In this document: positions 16,719-25,322 of the stretch, piece after piece
Layout: each line of letters opens with the position of its first letter
How positions within the stretch are numbered: the stretch's first letter is position 1
Source: Actinomycetes bacterium
GTDB lineage: Bacteria; Actinomycetota; Acidimicrobiia; IMCC26256; JANYLB01
Direction: 5' to 3'
Length of the DNA: 64,000 bases
Assembly: GCA_025363815.1 (NCBI GenBank)
Contig: JANYLB010000052.1
Span: forward strand, 42,020-106,019
The notes under the pieces: model-generated
Seen by the model: the letters and a program-made list of their open reading frames with translations, nothing else
The model's database searches: none
Told to the model about the DNA's origin: nothing
Position numbers and translations under genes: made by a program

Positions 16719-17378
16719 TCAAGCTCCCAGCGCGGCCGCGTCGACGAGCCAGATCACACGCTTCGCGCGGACGCGCGACGCGGGCAGATCGACGCCGTCG
16801 CGAATCCTTCTGAACGCGTCTCGCTTCTCCTCACCGGCCACGGTGAAGACCACCAGCTCGGCAGTAGCAAGCCACGGATACGTCACGGTGAGGCGCGGGT
16901 GAGGGTGCAGCGAGTCTTCGTTCACGACCACCCGATGCGAGGCCTCGTCGAGCGCGGACGTCGCCGGGAAGAGTGAGGCCGTGTGGCCGTCGGGTCCGAG
17001 ACCGAGGTGCACCAACGAGCAGGGTCCCGCACTCTCGAGCAGCCGGCCGTAGGCAATCGCACCCTCTTCGACCGTGAGCCCGTCTTGGTACATCGGGTGA
17101 TGCGACGCAGGGGTGACATCGACGAGCAGAACCTCCGCGACCATGCCCGCGTTCGAGTCGGGATCATCGATCGGCACCCAACGTTCGTCGCCGTAATAGA
17201 CGTCTACTCCGGACCAGTCAGGTCGACGCGCGCCAAGAGCCGTGTAGCAGGCGCGGGCGGTCTCGCCTCCCGAGAGCGCGATCGAGCTGGGCGCCTCCTC
17301 GACGACCAGGTCGGCGAATGCCGCTCCTACGTCGTCCACATCGCGCATATCGCCGAACTGCGTCACGGCTTCCTCCAC
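16719..17378 (-). CDS. pgl: 6-phosphogluconolactonase
   Basis: A 219-residue enzyme hydrolysing 6-phosphogluconolactone to 6-phosphogluconate in the oxidative pentose phosphate pathway. Family motifs are ALSGGETARACYTAL, the DVYYGDERWVPIDDPDSNAG segment with substrate-binding residues, and GLGPDGHTASLFP. It overlaps the end of zwf by 16 bases, as expected for consecutive pathway steps made from one message. It is slightly shorter than E. coli-type DevB enzymes but looks complete. Confidence 0.9.
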   Translation of the reverse strand: MEEAVTQFGDMRDVDDVGAAFADLVVEEAPSSIALSGGETARACYTALGARRPDWSGVDVYYGDERWVPIDDPDSNAGMVAEVLLVDVTPASHHPMYQDGLTVEEGAIAYGRLLESAGPCSLVHLGLGPDGHTASLFPATSALDEASHRVVVNEDSLHPHPRLTVTYPWLATAELVVFTVAGEEKRDAFRRIRDGVDLPASRVRAKRVIWLVDAAALGA

Positions 17379-18856
17379 TGGTCTTTCGGATCGTCGAACA
17401 ACGCGTTGGATTCGTCGGGACCCCAGGTGCCGGCGGGGTAGAGGTGCAGAGGCAGCGTTCCCGCGTCGAACGCGTTGATGAGCGGTTGCACGATCCGCCA
17501 GGCCTGGTCGACCTCGTCTTCGCGGATGAACAACGTGGCGTCACCTGCCAGCGCATCGAACAGCACCCGCTCGTAGGCCTCCGGAGACTGCTCCGTGAAG
17601 CCCCGGTAGGAGAAGTCGAGTGGAACCGTGCGCACCCGGAACGGTGAGCCGGGCACCTTGGCGGCGAACGACACCTCTATGCCCTCTTCCGGCTGAATTC
17701 GCAAGACGGTTATGTTCGGTTCCACCGAGTCGATCGCCGTGCGCGGTAGGGGGAGGAACGGCACCCGCTTGTAGTGGAGAGCGACTTCGGTGACGCGACT
17801 CGAAAGGCGCTTCCCGGTGCGAATCAGGAACGGCACGTCGGACCAGCGCCAGTTGTCTATCTCGAGCCGGAGCGCGAGATAGGTCTCGGTGTTGCTGTCG
17901 GACGCGACGCCATCTTCGTCGCGATAGCCCCGCACGCGCTCGCCGTCGATCTCACCGGGACCGTACTGACCACGCACGACGACCCGGGTCATTTCATTCG
18001 GGTCGAGGGGGCGCACCGATCGGAGCACCTTCACCTTCTCATCGCGCACCGGATCGGCCGCGAACGACGCCGGCGGTTCCATTGCCACCAGTGAAAGCAC
18101 CTGCAACACGTGGTTCTGCACGATGTCACGCAACGCACCGGCTTGCTCATAGAAGGTGCCGCGGTGCTCCACTCCGAGCTGCTCGGCCACGGTGATCTCG
18201 ACGTGATCGATGTAGCGGCGGTTCCACAGCGGTTCGAAGATCGAGTTCGCGAACCGCAGCGCCAAGATGTTCTGTACCGTCTCCTTGGCGAGGTAGTGGT
18301 CGATGCGAAAGATCTGATTCTCCGCAAAGACCGCGTGTAAAACCTTGTTCAGCTCTGTCGCGCTGTGCAGGTCGTGTCCGAAGGGCTTCTCGATGACGAG
18401 GCGCCGGAACGTCCCCGGCGGTTCCTCGGCGAGACCGGCCGAGCCGACACCCCCGACGATGGCCGGGAAGAGCTGGGGGATGGTCGAGAGGTAATAGAGA
18501 CGATTACCGGCGGTGCCGTGGCGCTGATCGCACTCGTCGAGCACCTCGCTGAGCCGCTCGTAGGTCGTGGGATCGTCGGCGTCACCGGCGACGTAGCGAA
18601 CACAGATGTCGAGGGCCTCGAACGCGGCCATCTCCTCGGGGGTCTTGACCGCGTCGAAGATCGCCTTCCGGACCCGTTCCCGGAGGTCTTCGTCGTCCAT
18701 CTCAGTTCGGGCCACGCCGACGAGCGCGAGCCGGTGGGGGAGCGCTCGACGGCCGGCGAGCGCCGCCAGCGCAGGGTAGAGCTTGCGGGCGGCTAGGTCG
18801 CCGGTGGCGCCGAATACCACGAGTGCTGCTGAAAGCGCGACGCGCTCACCGTCCAT
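17363..18856 (-). CDS. zwf: Glucose-6-phosphate 1-dehydrogenase
   Basis: A 497-residue enzyme, the first step of the oxidative pentose phosphate pathway. The dinucleotide motif is FGATGDLAARKLYPAL and the active-site signature is RIDHYLAKETVQNIL. The ATG at 18856 is chosen over an in-frame ATG at 18883 because a near-consensus TATGAT lies exactly 6 bases upstream, indicating a leaderless message starting at this codon. It overlaps pgl downstream. OpcA, the G6PDH assembly factor usual next to actinobacterial zwf, is not in this window. Confidence 0.93.
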   Translation of the reverse strand: MDGERVALSAALVVFGATGDLAARKLYPALAALAGRRALPHRLALVGVARTEMDDEDLRERVRKAIFDAVKTPEEMAAFEALDICVRYVAGDADDPTTYERLSEVLDECDQRHGTAGNRLYYLSTIPQLFPAIVGGVGSAGLAEEPPGTFRRLVIEKPFGHDLHSATELNKVLHAVFAENQIFRIDHYLAKETVQNILALRFANSIFEPLWNRRYIDHVEITVAEQLGVEHRGTFYEQAGALRDIVQNHVLQVLSLVAMEPPASFAADPVRDEKVKVLRSVRPLDPNEMTRVVVRGQYGPGEIDGERVRGYRDEDGVASDSNTETYLALRLEIDNWRWSDVPFLIRTGKRLSSRVTEVALHYKRVPFLPLPRTAIDSVEPNITVLRIQPEEGIEVSFAAKVPGSPFRVRTVPLDFSYRGFTEQSPEAYERVLFDALAGDATLFIREDEVDQAWRIVQPLINAFDAGTLPLHLYPAGTWGPDESNALFDDPKDQWRKP

Positions 18857-18862
18857 TGCGGG

Positions 18863-18868
18863 ATCATA
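18863..18868 (-). promoter_or_regulatory. -10 element (TATGAT) of zwf-pgl
   Basis: TATGAT, one mismatch from the consensus, with a 6-base spacer to the zwf ATG. It lies wholly within the 18-base gap between the two divergent start codons. Confidence 0.55.
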
Positions 18869-18874
18869 CGGTCC

Positions 18875-19936
18875 GTGGATCATCAGACCGTCTCCGTGTA
18901 CGAAGGGCGCGCCGCCGAATGGGCAGCTCGCAAGCCACCACGATTCCTCGACGAAGCGGCCGCATTCGCCGCCCGGGTCGACCCCGGAGCCGTGCGGGGG
19001 GATCTCGGGTGTGGCCCCGGCGCCTACATACCCACCCTCGGCCGCCCCGCCCTTGCGCTCGACGCGACAATCGCGATGCTCGAACTCGTCACGGAGGCTG
19101 CGCCCGGCGCGTGGCGAGTGTGCGGCGACCTCGAGGCACTGCCGATCCGTACCGGGTCACTCGGCGGCGGCTGGGCTCGTGCCAGCTACCTGCACATCCC
19201 GAGGACGAGGCTTCCCCTAGCGCTGCGCGACCTTCACAGGGCCTGCTCCCCCGACGCGCCGATCGTGCTCACCCTGAAGCGGGGCGATGCCGAGCTCGAC
19301 GAGCTCGCCGATGACAGCCTCGGTGGTCGACGGTTCTCTGGGTGGGAACCGGAGCCCCTGGCCGATGTCGTTGCCGGGGCCGGTTTCGAGGTCGACGACG
19401 TCGCCGCCGACGACGAGTGGGTCACGATCGAGGCCCGCCGCGGCCGCCTCCTCCCTGACACCGTCGCGCCAGGAATGCGAATCTTGATCGCCGGTCTGAA
19501 CCCCAGCCTGTACACAGCTGACGCCGGCGTTGGGTATGCCCGGCCTGGCAACCGATTCTGGCCGGCAGCTCTTGGCTCAGGACTCGTGACGCTCGATCGC
19601 GATCCGCTGGCTGCGCTGCGCGACCACGGCGTAGGCATGACCAATCTCGTGTCGCGGGCAACCCCAAGGGCCGACCAGGTGTCTGGCGTCGAGTACCGGG
19701 AGGGCGGTGCCCGGCTGGCGCGCCTGGTCGAATGGTTGGCGCCTGGCCTGGTCTGCGTCGTCGGCATCACCGGTTGGCGTCTCGCCGTAGACAAGAAAGC
19801 TCAGGTCGGCTTGCAGCCGCAGCCCCTCGGCGGACGTCCCGTGTACGTGATGCCCAACACCAGCGGCCTCAACGCCCACGCCAAGCCCGCCGATTACGAA
19901 CGCCACTTTCGCGAGGTCATGGCGCTCGCCCTCTGA
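18875..19936 (+). CDS. Fusion of SAM methyltransferase and mismatch-specific uracil-DNA glycosylase (MUG/TDG)
   Basis: A 353-residue two-domain protein. Residues ~1-190 form a class I methyltransferase-like domain with motif I GDLGCGPGAYIPTLG (~42-56). Residues ~200-353 are a MUG/TDG uracil glycosylase: motif 1 IAGLNPSLYTAD, with Asn209 at the position of the catalytic Asn, then GYARPGNRFWPA, and motif 2 VMPNTSGLNAHA. The glycosylase half would excise uracil or thymine from G:U/G:T mispairs. The methyltransferase substrate is unknown. The gene faces the opposite way to the pentose phosphate genes on both sides. Its GTG is only 18 bases from the zwf ATG, so its promoter must lie at or inside the 5' end of zwf. 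Confidence 0.8.
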   Translation: MDHQTVSVYEGRAAEWAARKPPRFLDEAAAFAARVDPGAVRGDLGCGPGAYIPTLGRPALALDATIAMLELVTEAAPGAWRVCGDLEALPIRTGSLGGGWARASYLHIPRTRLPLALRDLHRACSPDAPIVLTLKRGDAELDELADDSLGGRRFSGWEPEPLADVVAGAGFEVDDVAADDEWVTIEARRGRLLPDTVAPGMRILIAGLNPSLYTADAGVGYARPGNRFWPAALGSGLVTLDRDPLAALRDHGVGMTNLVSRATPRADQVSGVEYREGGARLARLVEWLAPGLVCVVGITGWRLAVDKKAQVGLQPQPLGGRPVYVMPNTSGLNAHAKPADYERHFREVMALAL

Positions 19937-19946
19937 TCTGTTCGGG

Positions 19947-21047
19947 TCAGGAGTTGGCGAGGAGGTCTTTGGCCCGCTTCTCGAGGGTGGCGAGACCATC
20001 GGCGTAGCTGCGGGCGAATGAGTCGACACCCTCGCGCTCGATGGTGGCCGTCAAGTCGTCGTAGTCGACACCGACACCGGCGAGATCCTTGATGACGTCC
20101 AACGCGCCTTCGACGTCTTGGGTTATCGCGTCTGGCTTCGGGTCACCGTGATCGCGCAAGGCAACGATCGATGCCTGGGCGAGTGTGTTCACCGTGTCGG
20201 GACCGACGAGCTCGTCGACGTAGAGGGTGTCGGAATAAGCGGGGTTCTTCGTCGACGTGGAGGCCCAGAGCGGCCGCTGGCGCCGCGCGCCTTTGGCGGC
20301 GAGAGCTTCCCAACGCGGACCGGAGAAGCGTTCGAGGAACCGCTGGTACGCGACCTTCGCGTTCGCGACCGCGACCTTGCCCCTGAGTGGACTCCCGACG
20401 GGAAGGCGGCGGTCGGCTTCGGTGTCGACGCGGCTCACGAAGAACGATGCGACCGACGCGATGGTCGACGGGTCGCCGCCCGACGCGACCAGCTGTTCGA
20501 GCCCGGCCAGGTACGCCTCGATCACGGCGTCGTACCGGCCGAGCGAGAAGATCAGCGTGATGTTCACCGCGATGCCTGCGGCGATGGTCCGGGTGATGGC
20601 AGGAAGGCCCTCGACGGTCGCCGGTATCTTCACGAGCACGTTGGGGCGCTCGAGGCGGCCGTGTAGCCATGCTGCCTGCTCGACGGTTGCGTCAGTGTCG
20701 TGGGCGCGGTCGGGCGCGACCTCGACCGATACGAACCCATCGGCGCCGGCCGTCGAGTCGTGCACGGGGCGGAGCACGTCGGACGCGGCGCCGATGTCGG
20801 CGAGCACGAGCTCCCAGTAGATCCCGTCGGTAGGCTTGCCGGCACGAGCGAGTTCGACGAGCTGGTCGTCGTAGCCCTCTCCCGCGGCGAGGGCCTTCTC
20901 GAGGATCGTCGGGTTCGAGGTGACCCCGCGGATGCCGTCGTCCGCGATCATCGCGGCGAGACCACCACCGAGCACGAACGTGCGGGTGAGATTGTCGTAC
21001 CACGGGCTCTGGCCGTATTGGTTCAGTCGGGCAACGGGCGACGTCAT
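19947..21047 (-). CDS. tal: Transaldolase
   Basis: A 366-residue Schiff-base aldolase moving a dihydroxyacetone unit between sugar phosphates. RGVTSNPTILEKALA near the N-terminus and the catalytic Lys in NVLVKIPATVEGLPAI identify it; the length matches the long bacterial type (TalB-like/Tal-Pgi N-part). The ATG overlaps the tkt stop (ATGA). The fusion gene at 18875-19936 converges on its 3' end with a 10-base gap. Confidence 0.92.
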   Translation of the reverse strand: MTSPVARLNQYGQSPWYDNLTRTFVLGGGLAAMIADDGIRGVTSNPTILEKALAAGEGYDDQLVELARAGKPTDGIYWELVLADIGAASDVLRPVHDSTAGADGFVSVEVAPDRAHDTDATVEQAAWLHGRLERPNVLVKIPATVEGLPAITRTIAAGIAVNITLIFSLGRYDAVIEAYLAGLEQLVASGGDPSTIASVASFFVSRVDTEADRRLPVGSPLRGKVAVANAKVAYQRFLERFSGPRWEALAAKGARRQRPLWASTSTKNPAYSDTLYVDELVGPDTVNTLAQASIVALRDHGDPKPDAITQDVEGALDVIKDLAGVGVDYDDLTATIEREGVDSFARSYADGLATLEKRAKDLLANS

Positions 21048-23062
21048 TGCTCGCCATCCAATCCGAGGAGCACGAGCGCACGTTCGGTGACGTGCTCTGT
21101 GGTGAAGCCGAACTCATTCATGACCGTGCTCCCCGGTGCCGATGCACCAAAGCGGTCGATGGCGACGACGTCGTCGGCGTAGCGTTCCCAACCGAAGCTG
21201 GTGCCTGCTTCTACTGCAAGCGTGGGGACGCCCGGTGGCAGCACAGTGGCCTGCTCCTCGGCTGTACGCGCCGCGAACAGCTCCCAGCACGGCATCGACA
21301 CGACGCGAGCCGAGATCCCACGGGCCGTGAGGGTGGCGGCCGCGCCGACACAATGCTGGACCTCGGAGCCGGTGCCGATCAGCACCAGCTCGAGACCGGG
21401 TCCGGTCTCGTCGACAAGCGTGTATGCGCCCTTCACCACACCTGCGGGTGCCCGTTCGGCGGACCCTTCGAGCACGGGGACCTTCTGGCGGGTCAGGATC
21501 AGCGCGGTCGGACCCGACCGGTCGATGTGCACCCGCCATGCTTGCGCGACTTCGTTGGCGTCGGCAGGCCGGATCACCCGCAATCCCGGCATCGCCCGCA
21601 ACGATGCGATGTGCTCGATCGGTTGGTGGGTCGGGCCGTCTTCACCGAGGCCAATGGAATCGTGCGACCATACGAAGACGACCTTGTAACCCGACAACGC
21701 GGCGAGCCGTACCGAGCCGCGCATGTAGTCACTGAACACGAAGAACGTACCGCCGAAGGGCAGGAGCCCGCCGGTGGCCATCCCGTTCATGATGGCGCCC
21801 ATGCCGTGTTCACGGATGCCGAAGTGGAGCTGGCGCCCATTGAACTGGTGTGTGTCGATCTTGGCGGCACCCTTGAGCTCTGTACCGGTGTTGCCCGTGA
21901 GATCGGCGCCGCCGCCGACGAGACCCGGTACTACGTCGGCGATCGCGTCGAGCACCGACGAGCAGGCCTTACGGGTTTCGACCTGGTCGCCCGCACTCCA
22001 CGTCGGCAGCTTCGCCTCCCAACCAGCCTTGCCGGTGCCGGCGATGCACGCGTCGTAGTCGGCGGCGAGCGCGGCGGAGGAATCACGCAGTGAGCCATGA
22101 CGGGTGCCCCACGCCTGCCGATCAGCTTCACCCCGCCGGCCGGCAGCTCGGTAGAGCTCGAGCACGTCTTCGGGAACCCAGAAGTGCTCGTCGGGCGGCA
22201 TCCCGAGGAGCCCCTTTACCGCGCGGACTTCGTCTTCACCGAGGGGGCTGCCGTGAGCTGCAGGCGTGTCGGTGTACTTGGGCGACGGCCAGCCGATGTG
22301 GCTGCGAAGCACCAACAGGCTCGGCCGCTCCGCGTCGGCCATGGCCGTGCGGATTCCTTTCTCCAAGGCGTCGAGGTCGTTGGCAACCTCGCCGAGCTCG
22401 AGGACCTGCCACCCGTACGCGGAGAAGCGCTCGGGAACGTTGTCGGTGTACGCGAGCTCGGTCGGGCCGTCGATGGTGATGTGATTGTCGTCGTAGACGG
22501 CGATCAGCCGGCCGAGACCGAGGTGGCCTGCGAGCGACGCGACCTCGTGGCTCACGCCCTCTTCGAAGTCGCCGTCGGAGCAGAAGGTGAAGACGTGGTG
22601 GTCGGTGACCTCCGGGCCGAACCGAGCGCGCAGGTTGGCCTCGGCGATGGCGAGCCCGACCGCGTTTCCGATGCCCTGGCCGAGCGGGCCGGTGGTGACC
22701 TCGATCCCGGCCGCGTGCCCGCGCTCCGGGTGCCCGGCGGTCTTCGAGCCCCACTGACGGAACTGCTCGAGATCCTCGATGGTGAGCCCATATCCGGTGA
22801 GGTAGAGCATCGAGTACAGCAGCATCGACGCGTGACCGCACGAGAGAACGAACCGGTCTCGGTCCGGCCACTCGGGGTCTTGCGCGTCGTAGCGCAGGAT
22901 GCGTGTCCACAGCACATGTGCGAGTGGAGCTAGCGCCATCGGCGTTCCGGGGTGTCCGGAGTTCGCCTTCTGCACGGCATCCATTGCGAGGCCGCGGATC
23001 ACGTTGACCGCCCGCTGCTCGAGCTCGGGCGTGGCGGAAGTTTCGGTGCTGGACGGTGTCAC
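21044..23062 (-). CDS. tkt: Transketolase
   Basis: A 672-residue thiamine-diphosphate enzyme of the non-oxidative pentose phosphate pathway. Visible features are the N-terminal GHPGTPMALAPLAHVLW, the ThDP/Mg motif with CSDGDFEEGVSHEVASLAGH and YDDN, and the pyrimidine-domain conserved segment SHDSIGLGEDGPTHQPIEH. The start is the GTG at 23062, with AAAGGGG five bases upstream as ribosome-binding site. First gene of a tkt-tal operon. Confidence 0.94.
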   Translation of the reverse strand: MTPSSTETSATPELEQRAVNVIRGLAMDAVQKANSGHPGTPMALAPLAHVLWTRILRYDAQDPEWPDRDRFVLSCGHASMLLYSMLYLTGYGLTIEDLEQFRQWGSKTAGHPERGHAAGIEVTTGPLGQGIGNAVGLAIAEANLRARFGPEVTDHHVFTFCSDGDFEEGVSHEVASLAGHLGLGRLIAVYDDNHITIDGPTELAYTDNVPERFSAYGWQVLELGEVANDLDALEKGIRTAMADAERPSLLVLRSHIGWPSPKYTDTPAAHGSPLGEDEVRAVKGLLGMPPDEHFWVPEDVLELYRAAGRRGEADRQAWGTRHGSLRDSSAALAADYDACIAGTGKAGWEAKLPTWSAGDQVETRKACSSVLDAIADVVPGLVGGGADLTGNTGTELKGAAKIDTHQFNGRQLHFGIREHGMGAIMNGMATGGLLPFGGTFFVFSDYMRGSVRLAALSGYKVVFVWSHDSIGLGEDGPTHQPIEHIASLRAMPGLRVIRPADANEVAQAWRVHIDRSGPTALILTRQKVPVLEGSAERAPAGVVKGAYTLVDETGPGLELVLIGTGSEVQHCVGAAATLTARGISARVVSMPCWELFAARTAEEQATVLPPGVPTLAVEAGTSFGWERYADDVVAIDRFGASAPGSTVMNEFGFTTEHVTERALVLLGLDGEQ

Positions 23063-23089
23063 ATGAGCCCCTTTGTCGACCTCCGAGTC

Positions 23090-23095
23090 ACCTTA
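23090..23095 (-). promoter_or_regulatory. -10 element (TAAGGT) of tkt-tal
   Basis: TAAGGT on the minus strand, ~27 bases before the tkt GTG. It would give a short 5' UTR containing the AAAGGGG ribosome-binding site, so tkt appears to be a leadered message. Confidence 0.4.
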
Positions 23096-23168
23096 GGTGC
23101 CCGGCCGTGATCGCTCGCTCTCGACACCGCCACGACCGACGATCACCGAAGTCGCTCTAAAGCGAACT

Positions 23169-23729
23169 TTATGCGACGAGGACGACTTCGACTGTGCTCG
23201 GGCCGTGCACCCCGAAGGTCTGGATCATCTCGAGGTCGCCGGTGCGGCTCGGCCCGCCCACCCAGGTGAGCGCGCTCGGCAGGGGCGCACCCGCGGCCCG
23301 TGCGATGGCGCCCGAGAAGGTCGCGACGATGTCGTCGACCGCCACGAGACACAAGTGCACCGGAGGAAGCAGGCTGACTGCACGGGGTGACCCGACTCGG
23401 GCGGCGAGCGCGAGCGAGCCGGTCTCGGCCACGGCGAGCCAGCACCCCGTGACCCCGAGTCCTGCTGCGCTCAGACGGTCACGCCACCCGACGTCGCCCG
23501 GAAGGAGCACGTTGGTTCCCGCGGCCTTCAGATGATCGACGATCCCGAGTTCGGCCACCAGGCGGTCGGCGGGCGAGACGGCGACGTCACCGCCGGGCGA
23601 GTGCAGGAGTGCCCGTCCGACCACATGCTGAGCCGCATCGGCGGGTGTGACGGGGCCGTGCACAACGACCCGGTTCGCGCTCAGCGCGGCCCGCAGACTG
23701 TCGGTTAGCGCTGCAACTCCGCTTACCAC
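23169..23729 (-). CDS. lutC: LUD-domain lactate utilization protein LutC
   Basis: A 186-residue LUD-domain (YkgG) protein, third subunit of the LutABC L-lactate oxidation complex. Characteristic parts are the LAVAETGSLALA segment and the C-terminal DLEMIQTFGVHGPSTVEVVLV, very close to the family's usual GPSRTADIE...GVHGP..L ending. The GTG at 23729 overlaps the lutB stop region by 7 bases; an in-frame ATG at 23759 would give a longer overlap. Confidence 0.85.
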   Translation of the reverse strand: MVSGVAALTDSLRAALSANRVVVHGPVTPADAAQHVVGRALLHSPGGDVAVSPADRLVAELGIVDHLKAAGTNVLLPGDVGWRDRLSAAGLGVTGCWLAVAETGSLALAARVGSPRAVSLLPPVHLCLVAVDDIVATFSGAIARAAGAPLPSALTWVGGPSRTGDLEMIQTFGVHGPSTVEVVLVA

Positions 23730-25246
23730 CGCTCGGCTCCCGACTCTCGGGCGGCCCATCGGGCGCGAAACGAGCGGCGGTCGGGAAGGGGCAGATCACG
23801 GGTCGCGGTCCAGCCCTTCACGAGCGGGACCCGCCGCGCCCACCCCGACGGACTCAGGCCGCCAAGGCGAGCCGCGGCCGCACTGGCTCGGTAGCCCGCG
23901 GGAGATGACCAAACCCGGGACCAGGCGCCAAAGACCATGTGCCTGGTCGAGCGCGGCGGCGGCCGCGACGCCAGCGGCGCTTGGCTCGTCGGCCACGCGA
24001 ACCCCTCGCCCGGGAGGCGGTGGTGCCCGATCGGCGAGGTGAGTCCCGCGGGCGCGGGGAGAGGCAGGAGCGGGCCGGGTGCACGGAGATCGGCGCGTAG
24101 GCGCACCAGCAGATCGGCGAGCGGGATCTCGACCGGGCACGCCTCCGTGCATGCACCGCAGAGCGACGACGCGCCCGGAAGATCTCGTCCTTCTTCTCCG
24201 AGCGAGAGCAACGGCGTCAGGATCTTGCCCATCGGGCCGCTGTACACGGCGTCATAGGCGTGGCCCGAAACCTTCCGGTACACCGGACAGACGTTGAGGC
24301 ACGCCCCGCACCGAATGCACGCCAGAATCTCTTCGTACGCGGTCCCGACAAGGGCCTTGCGGTTGTGGTCGAGAAAGACGACGTGAAGCTCGTCGGGTCC
24401 GTCGCTCTCGTCGTCGCGCCGGGGGCCTGTGAGCATCGACACGTAGTTCGACAAAGACTGGCCGGTCGCACTGCGGGTGAGCAGCGGAAGAAGGGTGGCG
24501 AGATCGCCGAAGCGCGCAATGACCTTCTCGATCGGCATCAGCGCTATGTGCACGCGCGGCCAGGTAGTGCACAGGCGACCATTCCCCTCGTTGGTGACGA
24601 TGGTGATGGTCCCGGTGTCGGCGGCCGCGAAGTTCACGCCGCTGATCCCGATCTCCGCGCGCAGGAACGCGGGGCGGAGGTGGTCGTGCGTCCACGCCGC
24701 CAGCGCTTCTCGCTCGACCGGAAGCGGTCCGTCGGCGCGAGTCTCGAGCACAGACGCGATCTGATCGAGCGTCTTGTGGATCGCCGGCGTGATCATGTGT
24801 GACGGCCGCTCGTCGGCCACCTGCACGATGTACTCGCCGAGATCGGTTTCGACCACCTCGATCCCGACCGATTCGAGCGCGGCGCCGAGATCGATCTCCT
24901 CGGTCGCCATCGACTTCGACTTCACGATCGTGTGCGCGCCCTCCCGATTGGCCAGATCGAGCACGATCCGTCGGGCGTCGGCCGGTGTGTCGGCGCGGTG
25001 GACGGTAGCCCCGACGCGAGTGAGAGATGCTTCAAGCGTGTCGAGCCATCCGTCGAGATCGGCCAGCACCTCGCGTCGGAGCTCCGCGGCCTGGTCCTTC
25101 ATCTCGGGGGTCGTGTCGGCGACGGCGCGAGCGGTGTGCAGTCGGATGTCGAGATTGCGCAGGGCCCGTTGTAGGTCGGGGTTCGCGACCGCGTTCGTAG
25201 CCCGCTCGGCGAAGCTCTCCCCTGGAGTGACGATCCCGTGCGTCAT
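23723..25246 (-). CDS. lutB: Lactate utilization iron-sulfur protein LutB
   Basis: A 507-residue protein with an N-terminal LUD domain (AHTIVKSKSMATEEIDL and ADTGTITIVTNEGNGRL) and two [4Fe-4S] motifs, CIRCGACLNVCP and CGACTEACPVEIP. It acts with LutA and LutC to oxidise L-lactate to pyruvate. The ATG at 25246 is the first credible start; upstream sequence to the lutA stop has no ATG, GTG or TTG in frame. The C-terminal ~100 residues are Arg/Pro-rich and unusually variable. Confidence 0.88.
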   Translation of the reverse strand: MTHGIVTPGESFAERATNAVANPDLQRALRNLDIRLHTARAVADTTPEMKDQAAELRREVLADLDGWLDTLEASLTRVGATVHRADTPADARRIVLDLANREGAHTIVKSKSMATEEIDLGAALESVGIEVVETDLGEYIVQVADERPSHMITPAIHKTLDQIASVLETRADGPLPVEREALAAWTHDHLRPAFLRAEIGISGVNFAAADTGTITIVTNEGNGRLCTTWPRVHIALMPIEKVIARFGDLATLLPLLTRSATGQSLSNYVSMLTGPRRDDESDGPDELHVVFLDHNRKALVGTAYEEILACIRCGACLNVCPVYRKVSGHAYDAVYSGPMGKILTPLLSLGEEGRDLPGASSLCGACTEACPVEIPLADLLVRLRADLRAPGPLLPLPAPAGLTSPIGHHRLPGEGFAWPTSQAPLASRPPPRSTRHMVFGAWSRVWSSPAGYRASAAAARLGGLSPSGWARRVPLVKGWTATRDLPLPDRRSFRARWAARESGAERW

Positions 25247-25322
25247 CGGGTCCGTCGTTCCCGCGCCGGCCGCGCCGGGTGGTTCCCCCGTCGACGACGC
25301 CGGAACGAATCTGGTCCGGGAC

